Assembly (NCBI GenBank): GCA_016707205.1
Contig: JADJHZ010000006.1
Coordinates: 260,147-324,146 of the forward strand
Origin: Haliscomenobacter sp.
GTDB taxonomy: Bacteria; Bacteroidota; Bacteroidia; Chitinophagales; Saprospiraceae
Reading direction: 5' to 3'
DNA: 64,000 nt
Under the pieces are notes generated by a model. The model was not told the DNA's origin. It worked only from the letters and a program-made list of their open reading frames with translations, and ran no database searches. Positions within the stretch are counted from its first letter, which is position 1. Every line of letters starts with the position of its first letter. Below, one piece after another: positions 49,117 to 57,802 of the stretch. A program made the translations under genes and the position numbers.

Positions 49117-50877
49117 ATGAAAAAGCTGCTCCTCCCCGTCTTTCTCCTCCTCGCCGCCACGGCGCTGGTGTTGTACTTCCTGTTCCTGGACTACCGCCAC
49201 GCCAACGAATCGGTCTATTTCGGTGGGCCGATCCTGACCATGTCCGACGCGCAGCCGAGGGTGGAAGCGCTTTATGTAAAAAACGGGAAGATCCTCGCTG
49301 CGGGGACCAAAGCCGAGGTCATGCAGGCCAAATCCAGGCGCGCCACACTGACCGACTTGCAGGGCAAAACCCTCTTGCCGGGCTTTTTTGACGCCCACGG
49401 GCATCTCGACCTCGCCACCGCCCTGTACGGCATGACGGACATCAGCGGGTTTACGCACCGAACGCCGGAGGGCGTCTGGAACGCGGTCGCGCAAAAAGTC
49501 AAGGCTACCCCCAAAGGCGAATGGATCTTCTGCCTGGGGTACGACCCCATTCTCACCAAGGGGCTTGAGCCTCCTTCCACCGCTTTCCTGGATTCCCTGG
49601 CGCCCGACCACCCCGTCGCGCTCATCGCGCAAACCATGCATTCGTATTACGCCAACAGCAAGGCCTTCCAGGCGGCCGGCATTACCGCTCAGACCCCCGA
49701 TCCTTCCTCCAGCAGCTATTACGAGCGGGATTCGTCCGGACAGCTCACCGGACTCATCGTGGAGCAGGCCGCTTTTGAGCCCTTCCGGGCGATCATGCAG
49801 GAAAAACTCATGGATTCTTTCGTGGAAAACACCCAAAAAGTGCTGGCCAAAAACGCCCAAAAGGGAATCACCAGCACCGTCACCATGGGGTTGATGACGG
49901 TCAACAAGAACATCCTGATGCTCTACCAGGACCTCTCCGGAGAAAAGGTCAAACCGCTGCACAACCTCATCCGGATTACCGGGGCTTTCCCGGAGCGCAA
50001 ACCCAACCTGCGGCATTTCGTTTTCCTGATGGAGCGGTTTTCGGGCTATTTGCCCAAACCGAAAAACCGGGGCGACGACTTTTTCCGGATCATGGGGGTC
50101 AAGCTTTGGTACGACGGCTCGCCGTATATCGGCTCCATGTACATGAGCCGGCCTTATCTGGCGTCGAGATACAACCTGGAGGCGATCCATCTGCCTCCCG
50201 GTCACCGGGGAGAGGCGCTCCTCCAGCCCGAACAACTGGAGGCCGCTATCCGGAAATACCAGTCGGACGGATGGCAGGTGGCCATCCACTGCCAGGGCGA
50301 CCGCGCTATTGCCGAGGCGCTTGGCGCCTTCGGGCGCGTGCATCAGGAGGCCCCCCTCAACGCCCGCCGGCACCGGCTGGAACACCTGCTCATGCTGCCC
50401 TACGACCAGATCGCTTCGATGCAGGAAATGGGCATTTCGCCCAGCTTTCACATCAACCACATCCTGTATTACGGGGATTTCCTCCAATCCGACATCCTGG
50501 GCCCCGAGCGCACCCAGCAACTGCTGCCGGTCAACCAGTTTGCGGCCAAACAAATTCCGTTCTCCCTGCACGCCGATCAGCCCATGTACGAAGCGGACCC
50601 CTTGAGCCTGGCAAGCACCGCCGTCAACCGCCAATCGGAAAGCGGGCTGGCGATCAACCCCGCGGAAGCCGTCAGCGTCTGGGAAGCCCTGAAAAGCATT
50701 ACGATATACGCCGCCTGGCAGCTGAAGATGGAAGCGAAACTGGGCACGCTGGAAAAAGGCAAATACGCCGACCTGGTGGTGCTGGATAAAAATCCGCTGG
50801 AGACGCCCGCAGAAGCCATTGCACGTATTCAGGTTCTGGAGACGATCGTAGCGGGAAATACCGTTTGGAAGAAATAA
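49117..50877 (+). CDS. Membrane-anchored amidohydrolase (YtcJ/Amidohydro_3 family)
   Basis: Metal-dependent hydrolase of unknown amide or ester substrate. N-terminal anchor 2-22 (LLLPVFLLLAATALVLYFLF). Typical order: NESVYFGGPILTMSD, metal-site motif LPGFFDAHGHLD, WIFCLGYDP, VAIHCQGDRAI, HRLEHLLM and FSLHADQPMYEADP, with C-terminal GTLEKGKYADLVVLDKNP. Length 586 aa fits. It starts after the long repeat-rich gap and is followed 13 bp later by DUF2071. Confidence 0.88.
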   Translation: MKKLLLPVFLLLAATALVLYFLFLDYRHANESVYFGGPILTMSDAQPRVEALYVKNGKILAAGTKAEVMQAKSRRATLTDLQGKTLLPGFFDAHGHLDLATALYGMTDISGFTHRTPEGVWNAVAQKVKATPKGEWIFCLGYDPILTKGLEPPSTAFLDSLAPDHPVALIAQTMHSYYANSKAFQAAGITAQTPDPSSSSYYERDSSGQLTGLIVEQAAFEPFRAIMQEKLMDSFVENTQKVLAKNAQKGITSTVTMGLMTVNKNILMLYQDLSGEKVKPLHNLIRITGAFPERKPNLRHFVFLMERFSGYLPKPKNRGDDFFRIMGVKLWYDGSPYIGSMYMSRPYLASRYNLEAIHLPPGHRGEALLQPEQLEAAIRKYQSDGWQVAIHCQGDRAIAEALGAFGRVHQEAPLNARRHRLEHLLMLPYDQIASMQEMGISPSFHINHILYYGDFLQSDILGPERTQQLLPVNQFAAKQIPFSLHADQPMYEADPLSLASTAVNRQSESGLAINPAEAVSVWEALKSITIYAAWQLKMEAKLGTLEKGKYADLVVLDKNPLETPAEAIARIQVLETIVAGNTVWKK

Positions 50878-50890
50878 ATACCAACGACCT

Positions 50891-51604
50891 ATGCCTTTCC
50901 TCGAAGCCGAATGGCGAAAACTCGCGATCGCGAACTACGAAATCGACCCGTCCCTGCTCCAGGAATACGTCCCGTTGGGAACCGAGCTGGACCTGTGGCA
51001 GTCCCGGTGCTATGTGAGCCTGGTGGGGTTTATGTTCCTGAACACGCGGCTCCTGGGTATGAAAGTGCCCTTTCACATTCACTTCGAAGAAGTGAACCTG
51101 CGGTTTTATGTGAAGCGAAACGAGGGCAACGAATGGAAGCGCGGGGTCGTTTTTATCAAAGAAATCGTTCCCAAACCGGCGATTACCTTTGTGGCCAACA
51201 CAATTTACCGCGAAAACTACGAAACCCTGGCCATGGCCCACCGCTGGGAGGAACGCCCAACCCACCGGGAAGTGGAATACCGCTGGAGAAAAAAAGGCCA
51301 ATGGCATTCCTTTGCGGTGAAGGCAGGCCTTAAGCCGGCGCCGATGGAGGAAGGCAGCGAAACCGAGTTCATCACCGAACACTACTGGGGATACGCCAAA
51401 GCCGGCGCCGCCAACACCGTGGAATACGAAGTAACCCACCCCCGGTGGCAAGCCTACGACGTGGAGGAGTACCAAATATCCGTAGATTTTGGGGCGGTAT
51501 ACGGGCCCAACTGGTCGATGTTAACCGGAAGGGAACCCGCTTCGGTGATGCTGGCGGAAGGCTCGCTGATCACGGTAGAAAACAAGCGTTTGATTTCTTT
51601 TTAA
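50891..51604 (+). CDS. DUF2071 (YqjF-like) protein
   Basis: 237 residues beginning FLEAEWRKLAIANYEIDPSLL and including GFMFLNTRLLGMKVPFHIHFEEVNLRFYV and GVVFIKEIVPKPAI, characteristic of DUF2071/acetoacetate-decarboxylase-like proteins. Function unknown. It follows the amidohydrolase by 13 bp, so an operon is probable. Confidence 0.85.
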   Translation: MPFLEAEWRKLAIANYEIDPSLLQEYVPLGTELDLWQSRCYVSLVGFMFLNTRLLGMKVPFHIHFEEVNLRFYVKRNEGNEWKRGVVFIKEIVPKPAITFVANTIYRENYETLAMAHRWEERPTHREVEYRWRKKGQWHSFAVKAGLKPAPMEEGSETEFITEHYWGYAKAGAANTVEYEVTHPRWQAYDVEEYQISVDFGAVYGPNWSMLTGREPASVMLAEGSLITVENKRLISF

Positions 51605-51640
51605 CCTATGAACCAGGTCCGCTGGTCGAAGTCCCTGCTT

Positions 51641-51685
51641 CGAAGTCTTCAGACTTCGATCCCTATCCGGCGGTCCCCGACCGAA
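51641..51685 (+). repeat. Dispersed bipartite palindromic repeat, diverged copy 4
   Basis: CGAAGTCTTCAGACTTCG (51641-51658) takes the place of the usual GGAATC palindrome and is followed by CCCTATCCGGCGGTCCCCGACCG. Directly downstream of the DUF2071 stop. Confidence 0.5.
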
Positions 51686-51821
51686 ACCCCACAAGAAGTC
51701 TCCCCCCTTTTTGACAAAAATCACCCCGCCAAACCGCTTCATTGTCCCGCTTTTTTCTAAACTTTATAAGTTCCTAAAAGCCCGAAAAATATAGGTATTT
51801 TGTCATTTCAACGGGCTTGCT

Positions 51822-53463
51822 ATGAACTGGCTGACCAAACTCCGACTCTTCGTCCATATCCTCACCTGGCGCTTCACCTGGTCGAGGCATAAGCTGGACT
51901 ACAAACCGTCGAAAACGCGTTCGCCCAAGTTCGTTTCCGCCTGGGACGCCGCCGGTAAGATTGCCGACGGGGCTTGCGTGTTTTCCAACGGCTTTGCGGG
52001 CAATGCCCGGTGCTCCATTTTCTTTTACGCTATCCGCGACCGCTTTATCCGCACCGGCCACCCCAAGGGGCTTACCTGGATCAACAACGGCGCCCAGGGA
52101 TCCCGGGGCAAAGTGCCCGGCACGGTGGAGGAACTCGGTATCCCCGGACTGATGAAGCGCTACCTGGCCGGCCACCTGGAAACCTGCAAAGCCCAGCTCC
52201 GCCTGGCCGAGCGCGGAGAACTGGAGCTGCACGCTGCCCCAGGGCGCCATTTCCCTGCTGCTGGAGGCCCAAACCAGGGGCGAGCAGCGCCTGAGGTCCA
52301 AAACGGGCGTAGGCTCGTTCCTGGACCCCCGGACGGGCACGGGATCGGTCATCCATCCGCCGGGCGCGGCATCTTTTGTCGAGGCCGACGGCGACGCGCT
52401 GATCTACACGATGCCCCAGCCGGATGTGGCGTTGTTCAACGCGCCGTACGCCGATGCGGAGGGCAATATCTATTTCAAGCACGCGGCGACCCTCACCGAA
52501 AACCGGTTTTCGGCTGCTGCCGCGCGCCAGAAAGGCGGGTTGGTGATGGCGGCCGTCAGCGGCATCATCCCGAAGTCGGAATCCGAGATCAGCATGCCGG
52601 CTTCGGAGGTCGACTACATCGTCGTCAACCCGTACAACGAGCAAACCGTCAGCGTGCCCCAGCACCGCTACTGGCCTATGTTCACGCCGGCGTGCGCCCT
52701 GGATACCCGGGCGGCCGTTCAGCGCCTGAAATTCATCAACACCTTCCTCAAGATCACCCCGGTGCGCGACGAGATCGGCCAGCGGATGGCCCGCCTGGCA
52801 GCGGATACGTTTGTGAAGGAAGTACCGAAAGGGAGCATGATCAACATCGGCGTGGGGTTTCCGGAGGAAGCGGTGCGGGTGCTGATCGAACGCGGACTGG
52901 AAGAAACGTACACGTTCACCACCGAAGCCGGCTCCTACGGCGGCTTGCCGGCGCCGGGCATCTTTTTCGGCGCCGCGATCCATCCCCAGCATTTGGAAAG
53001 CTCGCAGGACATGTTTCACCGGTACCAGACCGAGCTCGAAGCCGCCATGTTCGGCTTTCTGCACGTCGACCGCCAGGGCAACGTCAACGTCTCCAAGCGG
53101 GGGCCCCGCCTCACCGACTACGTCGGCCCGGGCGGCTTGCCCGACATCGCCGAAGGCGCCCGCACGCTGATCTTTGTAGGAAACTGGATGCACGGCGCCG
53201 AATACCGCCTGGAAGGCGAAACCATCCGCCTGATCAAGCCCGGCAAGCCCAAATTCGTCGACCAGGTCCCCGAGGTGACGTTTAACGGACAGGTGGGCCT
53301 GGCCGCGGGGAAGAAGATCTTCTACGTCACGGAAGTGGGCCTTTTCCAGCTTACCCCGGAAGGACTGACGTTGAGGGAGGTTTCCCCGGGCATCGATGTG
53401 GAGCAGGATATTTTGGCGTATTTTAGGCCGGGGGCGTTGGGGCGTTTAGGCTTTAGGGGTTAA
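51822..53463 (+). CDS. Acetyl-CoA/acyl-CoA:carboxylate CoA-transferase-like (frameshift near 52233)
   Basis: Predicted to swap CoA between carboxylic acids. The N-terminal half (51822 to about 52232) has NGAQGSRGKVPGT-type loops. Removing one base in CACGCTGCCCC (52230-52240) joins it to LPQGAISLLLEAQTRGEQ and then MPQPDVALFNAPYADAEGN. The catalytic glutamate is likely in FTTEAGSYGGLP. C-terminal: GRLGFRG, which is encoded by the minisatellite-like GGCGTTTAGG repeats that begin inside the gene's end (53430 onward). About 545 residues in total, a fused alpha/beta type. Confidence 0.8.
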
Positions 53464-53512
53464 ACGTTGGGGGTTTAGGCGTGGGGCGTAAGGCGTAAGG
53501 CAAAAGGCCTAG
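53430..53512. repeat. GGCGTTTAGG-type minisatellite
   Basis: Imperfect units such as GGGCGTTGGGGCGTTTAGG and TAAGGCGTAAGGC. They overlap the last codons of the CoA-transferase gene and continue into the gap. The same unit in the opposite orientation occurs at 54932-55009. Confidence 0.6.
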
Positions 53513-53577
53513 GGGGTGGGGTACCGTTCAGTTTTTTGTCCATAAAATAATCACCTGTTCGCCGGAACCTGTTCGCC

Positions 53578-53625
53578 GGAATCCTCAGATTCCGTGCGGA
53601 ACTATCCGCCGGTCCCTGACCGGCG
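53578..53625 (+). repeat. Dispersed bipartite palindromic repeat, copy 5
   Basis: GGAATCCTCAGATTCC, GTGCGGAACTATCCG, then CGGTCCCTGACCGGCG; very close to copy 1. It is preceded by a duplicated CCTGTTCGCCGGAA. Sits between the CoA-transferase and the thioredoxin pseudogene. Confidence 0.7.
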
Positions 53626-53703
53626 TCCTCTGGTATTCTGGTTGCCTTACAGGAGACGTATCCGGAGCGTAAACCCGTTTAGTTTTGCCCATAAAATAAT
53701 TCT

Positions 53704-54861
53704 CTACAAAAGCCTCCAGGCTTCTCCGTGGATATTTTTGGCGATGATCGTTCCTTGTGCGTCGAGGATCAGGTTGGAAGGGATGGTGCGGATGCGCAGG
53801 GCGTCCAGAAAAGGGGTGGAGTCGCCGGTGAGGTGAGAAGCCTGGGGCCAGGAGGCGCCGTCTTTTGAAATGGCGCCGCTCCAGGAGGCTGCGCTGCGGT
53901 CGATGGAATACCCGACGATTTGGAGGCCCTTGTCGCGGTATTGGCGCCAAAGCGGCGCAAGGGTTTCCGGTTTTCGACGCGGCAAGGGAGGCACCAGGCT
54001 GCCCAGATGTCGAGGATGGTGAGCTTCGCACCCAGCATGCGGTGCACCGGCAAGGTATCGCCGCCGGCCAGCGGCGAGGGTAATCGGGACCGGTCGCCCA
54101 CCAGCACCGGCAACGCTCCCGGCTGGCGATGGCGCAAACCTGGGCAGCCCAGGGTCGCCCGGCCGGAGGGGGCCCATTTTCGCACCATTGGACCACCAGT
54201 TCGGGGGTGCGCTCGTAATCGCCCGAAGGGCTGACCCACTGGACGGCAGCGAGGCTCGCCCAAAACGAGGCGCTGGTATCGGCAAAAGCCATCAGGGGTT
54301 TGCGCCAGCGCTGCTGCGCCGCCTCGTATTCCAGCAAGTTGTCTTCATCGGGGCCGCCTTGAGGGCCCAGCAGGCGCTGTCGCGCAGGAAAGCGCCGTGG
54401 CGGAGATCGCGGAGCTGAAGCAGCGCCCGGTTGTCGGCCGAAGGGATTTTCGAGGCGAAACTCGCCTGAAAACGCCCCGATTCTGCGGTGCAATAAAACG
54501 GCTTTCCGCCTGCAGCACCACCGGCATGTAATTCGCCAGCAGCGGGTTTTCGTCTTCCCGTTTGTTGGGGTTCCCTCCCCTCGCGTTGCAGGCAAATCTC
54601 GTACAGCGTAGGCTCAGCGGGAGCTGCGCCCAGGAAAATACAAACCGCCCATCCGCGCCGATGACGGCCGAATCGGCAACCACCCGCCGTAATTCATGGC
54701 GATCTCCCCAACTGCCGCGGCTGGAGCAGGTATACCACCCGCTTCCACCCCCCCGGACAAAGCCACCACGCCCGAAGGCGGACGGAGCGGCGTCTGGCAC
54801 GGGTAACAGTAAGAACCAACAGGCAGCCACTGCCCCCAAGCAACGCGTTTCGCAAGCGCAT
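53704..54861 (-). pseudogene. TlpA-like thioredoxin with DUF4369-type N-terminus, multiply frameshifted
   Basis: Pieces of one gene in different frames: start near 54861 (MRLRNALLGGSGCLLV, lipoprotein-like); LRRVVADSAVIGADGRFVF-type segment; ANYMPVVLQA; QQRWRKPLMAFADTSASF; ERTPELVVQW; thioredoxin motif AAWCLPC (about 53983-53994); and the end RDKGLQIVGYSIDRS ... AWRLL at 53704. At least four frame changes are needed, for example at 53965-53978. It was a disulfide oxidoreductase of the outer-membrane stress type common in Bacteroidota. Many indels in one gene suggest poor sequence or real decay. Confidence 0.7.
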
Positions 54862-54931
54862 ACGTTCTGATTATGTGCGCCGCGAAGGTACCCTTTCCGA
54901 GCGGTTGGAAGAAACCGGCAAAGCGGTTTTC

Positions 54932-55009
54932 CCCACGCCCCTCCACGCCTCAACCCCTCAACGCCTAAACGCCTCAACGCCTCAACCTAAACGCCCAAAC
55001 GCCTAAACT
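54932..55009. repeat. Inverted copy of the CCTCAACGCC minisatellite
   Basis: Units CGCCTCAAC, CCCCTCAAC and CGCCTAAAC in tandem (about ten copies). Reverse complement of the repeat at 53430-53512, so the two flank the thioredoxin pseudogene in opposite orientation. Confidence 0.65.
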
Positions 55010-55057
55010 TTCCCTTGCTTCTTTCCCAAACATTTCCTACATTTAGCGTGATAGAGA

Positions 55058-55095
55058 GGCTATGAAAAAGCACGCGCTTTTTCGTAGCCTTTTTT
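55058..55095 (+). terminator. Intrinsic terminator-like hairpin
   Basis: Stem GGCTATGAAAAAGC (55058-55071) with GCTTTTTCGTAGCC (55076-55089), one G/T mismatch and a short ACGC loop, followed by T6. There is no plus-strand gene directly before it, so it may end an undetected small RNA or read-through, or mark the junction to the AT-rich region. Confidence 0.7.
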
Positions 55096-55494
55096 ACTTA
55101 AACTAAACCAAACCGTATGCTAAGCCGCAGCGCGTTACTCCATTCCCGTGGTAGTCTGCCAGGTCCTCCGGCGGGCAAGGGGTGTTTTTCTGAAAGGATA
55201 AGGGTTGGGGTGTTTGGGGAAGAAACCTGGAAGGGGTTCGCTTTTGGGGTGGTCGGGTGCGTGGAGATAGGGGAAATGACAGGTGATGAAGGAGAGAGGA
55301 ACTGGTTAGGGGGGGTGTTGGGGATGAACTAAGTGGGGGGTAAAAATGAAGGGAAATAGAGGAAAACCCACACAGATAAGACATATAGGCGCAATTGCGG
55401 ACAATAAAGTAAGGGCGAAATATTTCGGTTTTTCCTTCGGTGGGTTTCGCTAATACAGTAGTTATAAGCCATTTTAAAGGACGACAACCAAAAT
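55096..55494. other. Boundary region between GC-rich chromosome and AT-rich cassettes
   Basis: No confident gene; the G-rich 71-codon frame at 55117-55332 has no recognisable features and is rejected. The base composition changes in this interval. Near the end, GCGAAA/TTTCGC arms (55415-55450) and TAATACAGTAGTTATAAGCC (55451-55470) look like the right half of a cassette-end palindrome without its left half. Confidence 0.5.
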
Positions 55495-55944
55495 ATGAAA
55501 ATCATCAACTATTTAGCTGACAAACTATTCCGACACCAGAAGAAATTGGAAATTATTGCAATATTTCTTCTTTGCCTGACAATTAGTTTTCGTTTCACAA
55601 ATTTCAAAACAGAGTGGCTATGGAGTGACAAAACTTACATTGCTGTCATTTTAGTTTTAATGTTAATTTCAATAGCACTTATTTGGATAAAAATTGAAAA
55701 GGTAAAGACCGATAATTTAATCAAACTTATAAAAACTGAAATAATTGCAAACAGAACGAACACAGAAAATCAGTTAGACAAATTATCAGCTAAACAAAAA
55801 CAGGTTTTTGATTTGATAGTAACTGGAAAATCAAACAAGGAGATAATGGATGAATTATGTATTGAGTTAAGCACTCTTAAAACACACACAAATAAGATTT
55901 ATAAAATACTCGGAATAACATCACGACAACAGATTAAAAGTTGA
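55495..55944 (+). CDS. Membrane-anchored LuxR-type HTH protein
   Basis: Two membrane segments (about 18-36 and 49-66), then a coiled linker and a LuxR/GerE helix-turn-helix (95-149): KLSAKQKQVFDLIVTGKSNKEIMD ELCIELSTLKTHTNKIYKILG. There is no receiver domain, so it is probably a one-component regulator. AT-rich and intact, unlike most genes downstream of it. First gene of the cassette array, 24 bp after a GTTATAAGCC-type boundary. Confidence 0.8.
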   Translation: MKIINYLADKLFRHQKKLEIIAIFLLCLTISFRFTNFKTEWLWSDKTYIAVILVLMLISIALIWIKIEKVKTDNLIKLIKTEIIANRTNTENQLDKLSAKQKQVFDLIVTGKSNKEIMDELCIELSTLKTHTNKIYKILGITSRQQIKS

Positions 55945-56093
55945 AAATCTGAGACTAAAACCCTTTATGCCGACAATTATTCAACAAATCAACCTTTTTC
56001 AACCCTCTATCAACCCCTATCAACCTTGACGGACAGCAACGAACAGACTAATTTTGCAGCTCACAATTTTAAATAAAGAGAAAATGAAAAAAG

Positions 56094-56282
56094 AAATCTG
56101 TTTATGTCCACAACAATAATGTGTGGACTTTTGTTGCTGCATTTACGTTCAAAGGTGACCAAATTACTTGGTTATGGGCTGACAATAAACCCGTAGCAAT
56201 TATTTTAGGCATCTTAGCTATTGTATTAGGAACACAATGGATAAAGTATCAAAGACTATTGAATAATGCAAAACAGAATTAG
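56094..56282 (+). pseudogene. Small one-helix membrane protein, frameshifted
   Basis: ATG at 56094. A one-base indel in the A-run shifts the frame to SVYVHNNNVWTFVAAFTFKG, then a membrane helix PVAIILGILAIVLGTQW and a stop at 56280-56282. About 62 residues when repaired. Function unknown. It belongs to the same cassette as the LuxR-type gene. Confidence 0.55.
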
Positions 56283-56299
56283 AAGAATGTAACAAAAAC

Positions 56300-56435
56300 G
56301 GCTTATAACACGGGTTTGGCAAAAGTGGCGGTTCAGTGCTCCGCAGACACATTTGTGGTTAATCAAACATTTGTTCATCGCATCAACATTTGTGGTGAAA
56401 ATCGCCACCTTCGCCAAGCCCTAAAACCGTTAGGC
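56300..56435 (+). repeat. Cassette-end palindrome A (attC-like, TTTGTGG-loop type)
   Basis: Begins GGCTTATAAC and ends GTTAGGC. The inner arms TTTGGCAAAAGTGGCG and CGCCACCTTCGCCAAGCC pair with an AAAAG/CTTC offset. The loop contains TTTGTGGTTAATCAAACATT and a second TTTGTGG. Its right end fits the integron attC consensus GTTRRRY. The next frame starts 17 bp later. Confidence 0.65.
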
Positions 56436-56451
56436 ACAAAATAAATATTAT

Positions 56452-56933
56452 ATGAATGAACAATCCATGAATTGGTCAGGTTTCTGGATTATTAGCAATG
56501 TATCAAATAGCACAAAGTGATCCTGAAAAAATTTAATGGAACCCTCAAGATTTAAAGAAACAGGCAATTACAAAATTCTTGATATTGGGAATTGAGACTT
56601 CAGACGTCTCTGATGATCAATATGTTGATTTCTACAATTAGAAAATTAAAACTTAACTACCCCAATGAAAGTGATTTTATTGAATTGGGAAAACTTTATA
56701 CTGGTTTTGCTTTATTATCAACCCCAAAAAATGACAGTACGGGAAGAGAACTTTTCCTTCCCCACATCAAAGATTATCTTACTAATATTTTCGAAGAAGA
56801 ATATTCAAATGCTGTTGTTGTCAAAATAAGAAGTTTGCAACCCCAACAAATAATAGAGAATTTACACGAACTTATAAAGGCTCACTGTAAAGGAAAAAGG
56901 ATGGAAATACAAGAAGCACGAAAGAGATTCTGA
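56452..56933 (+). pseudogene. Hypothetical protein, multiply frameshifted
   Basis: Reads MNEQSMNWSG, then LLAMYQIAQSDPEK, then QAITKFLILGIETSDVSDDQY, then KLKLNYPNESDFIELGKLYT to AHCKGKRMEIQEARKRF, in at least three frames. Together about 160 residues, helical, cytoplasmic. Not recognised. Confidence 0.5.
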
Positions 56934-56950
56934 TGCAATATGTAGCTAAA

Positions 56951-57160
56951 ATGAATTAGATAAAGCCTTATCAACTCTTACTTACTTACATTTCAAGGAA
57001 AAAAGAAGACCAAGCAAATCTCAAAATTGTTGTGATGATTATATCACAAAATAATAAATTAAAGATGGAGTCGAATTTAGGGCTAATTACTTTTGAACAA
57101 TCGAGTTTACAAACATCTAAAATAACTAAGGCTATTTTAGATATAATAGAAGAATTATAG
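56951..57160 (+). pseudogene. Effector-associated-domain-like (EAD11-type) protein, frameshifted
   Basis: The first part LDKALSTLTYL and the second part KKEDQANLKIVVMIISQNNK continue as MESNLGLITFEQSSLQ and ITKAILDIIEEL, ending at 57158-57160. The pattern (short helices, then N-x-L-x(5)-LGLI-x(10)-I-x-x-AIL-x-I-I) resembles the effector-associated domain 11 found in bacterial conflict systems. One frameshift lies in the GGAAAAAAG run. Identification by eye, so tentative. Confidence 0.5.
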
Positions 57161-57170
57161 AAAAATCTGT

Positions 57171-57259
57171 GCCCAACACTGCATGGACGCACAATGCGGC
57201 TATAATGCCAACGCTCAAGCCAACCCGCAGCCGCACCATCGTCCATGCTTCAGTTAGGT
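57171..57259 (+). repeat. Cassette-end palindrome B (attC-like, CCAACGC-loop type)
   Basis: 89 bp. Left box GCCCAAC (57171-57177) fits RYYYAAC and right box GTTAGGT (57253-57259) fits GTTRRRY, both the exact integron attC core patterns. Stem GCATGGACG (57181-57189) pairs with CGTCCATGC (57240-57248), inner stem TGCGGC/GCCGCA. The loop carries GCCAACGCTCAAGCCAACCC. The spacers next to the boxes differ in length (ACT versus TTCA), as in attC sites. Confidence 0.7.
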
Positions 57260-57317
57260 GCAAGCGTAGGACGACCGAAAACTCGACATCAAACCGACAG
57301 AAACCGAGGACGAAAAA

Positions 57318-57402
57318 GCCAACGCTTCGCAAAATTAAAAGAGGTGTTTTCCCAACGCACTTGCCAACCCAAAAACACCACATTTAATTTTGCCCAACCG
57401 CA
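57318..57402 (+). repeat. Cassette-associated palindrome C (CCAACGC-loop type)
   Basis: Arms 57329-57350 and 57372-57393 pair over 20 of 22 bases. Ends GCCAACGC/GCCCAACCGC; loop CCCAACGCACTTGCCAACCC. Same loop as palindrome B but an unrelated stem sequence. Confidence 0.65.
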
Positions 57403-57474
57403 CCCAAGCCCACCCACCACCCTTCACTTGGACTAGGACAATTTCCAATACTAAAGACAATTCATTAGAAATAG

Positions 57475-57504
57475 TTGCTTACCAACGAAATGTTGATATA
57501 TTTG
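57475..57504 (+). promoter_or_regulatory. Predicted Bacteroidota-type promoter
   Basis: TTG at 57475-57477, 19 bases, then TATATTTG (57497-57504), matching the phylum pattern TTG-N19-TAnnTTTG. Transcription would begin about 10 bases before the HTH gene start at 57523. Confidence 0.5.
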
Positions 57505-57522
57505 CAGCAAATGCCGATTAAT

Positions 57523-57755
57523 ATGAATAAGAAGCCAATTAATAGACTTAAAGCGGTTTTAGCTGAACAAGGCAAGACTAACAAGTGGCTTGCTGAAAAG
57601 CTAGACAAAAATGAAACTACAATTTCAAGGTGGTGTACAAATGAAGTTCAGCTTCTTCTATGGACAATCTCGTTGCTATAGCTTCACTTTTAAAAATTGA
57701 TGTGCGTGAATTAATTAACTCTACAGAAAACACAAGTAATGAGCCAAGAAATTAA
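57523..57755 (+). pseudogene. XRE-family HTH regulator, one frameshift
   Basis: About 77 residues: MNKKPINRLKAVLAEQGKTN, then KWLAEKLDKNETTISRWCTN and, after a one-base indel near 57650, SMDNLVAIASLLKIDVRELI. The canonical xenobiotic-response-type helix-turn-helix is complete apart from the indel. Small HTH genes in this position often control restriction-modification genes, and the helicase and methyltransferase remnants follow on the same strand. Confidence 0.7.
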
Positions 57756-57802
57756 TAATTCAGCTACCAATTTTGGTAATTTTACTTAAGAAAGTGCAGG
57801 TG

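Noticed and set aside
49006..50634. 542-codon minus-strand frame opposite the amidohydrolase
   Set aside because: It mirrors a high-GC gene with clear motifs on the plus strand, has no recognisable domains, and its composition is that of an antisense shadow.
55117..55332. 71-codon plus-strand frame
   Set aside because: Glycine- and tryptophan-rich reading of G-rich DNA, no start context, no family.
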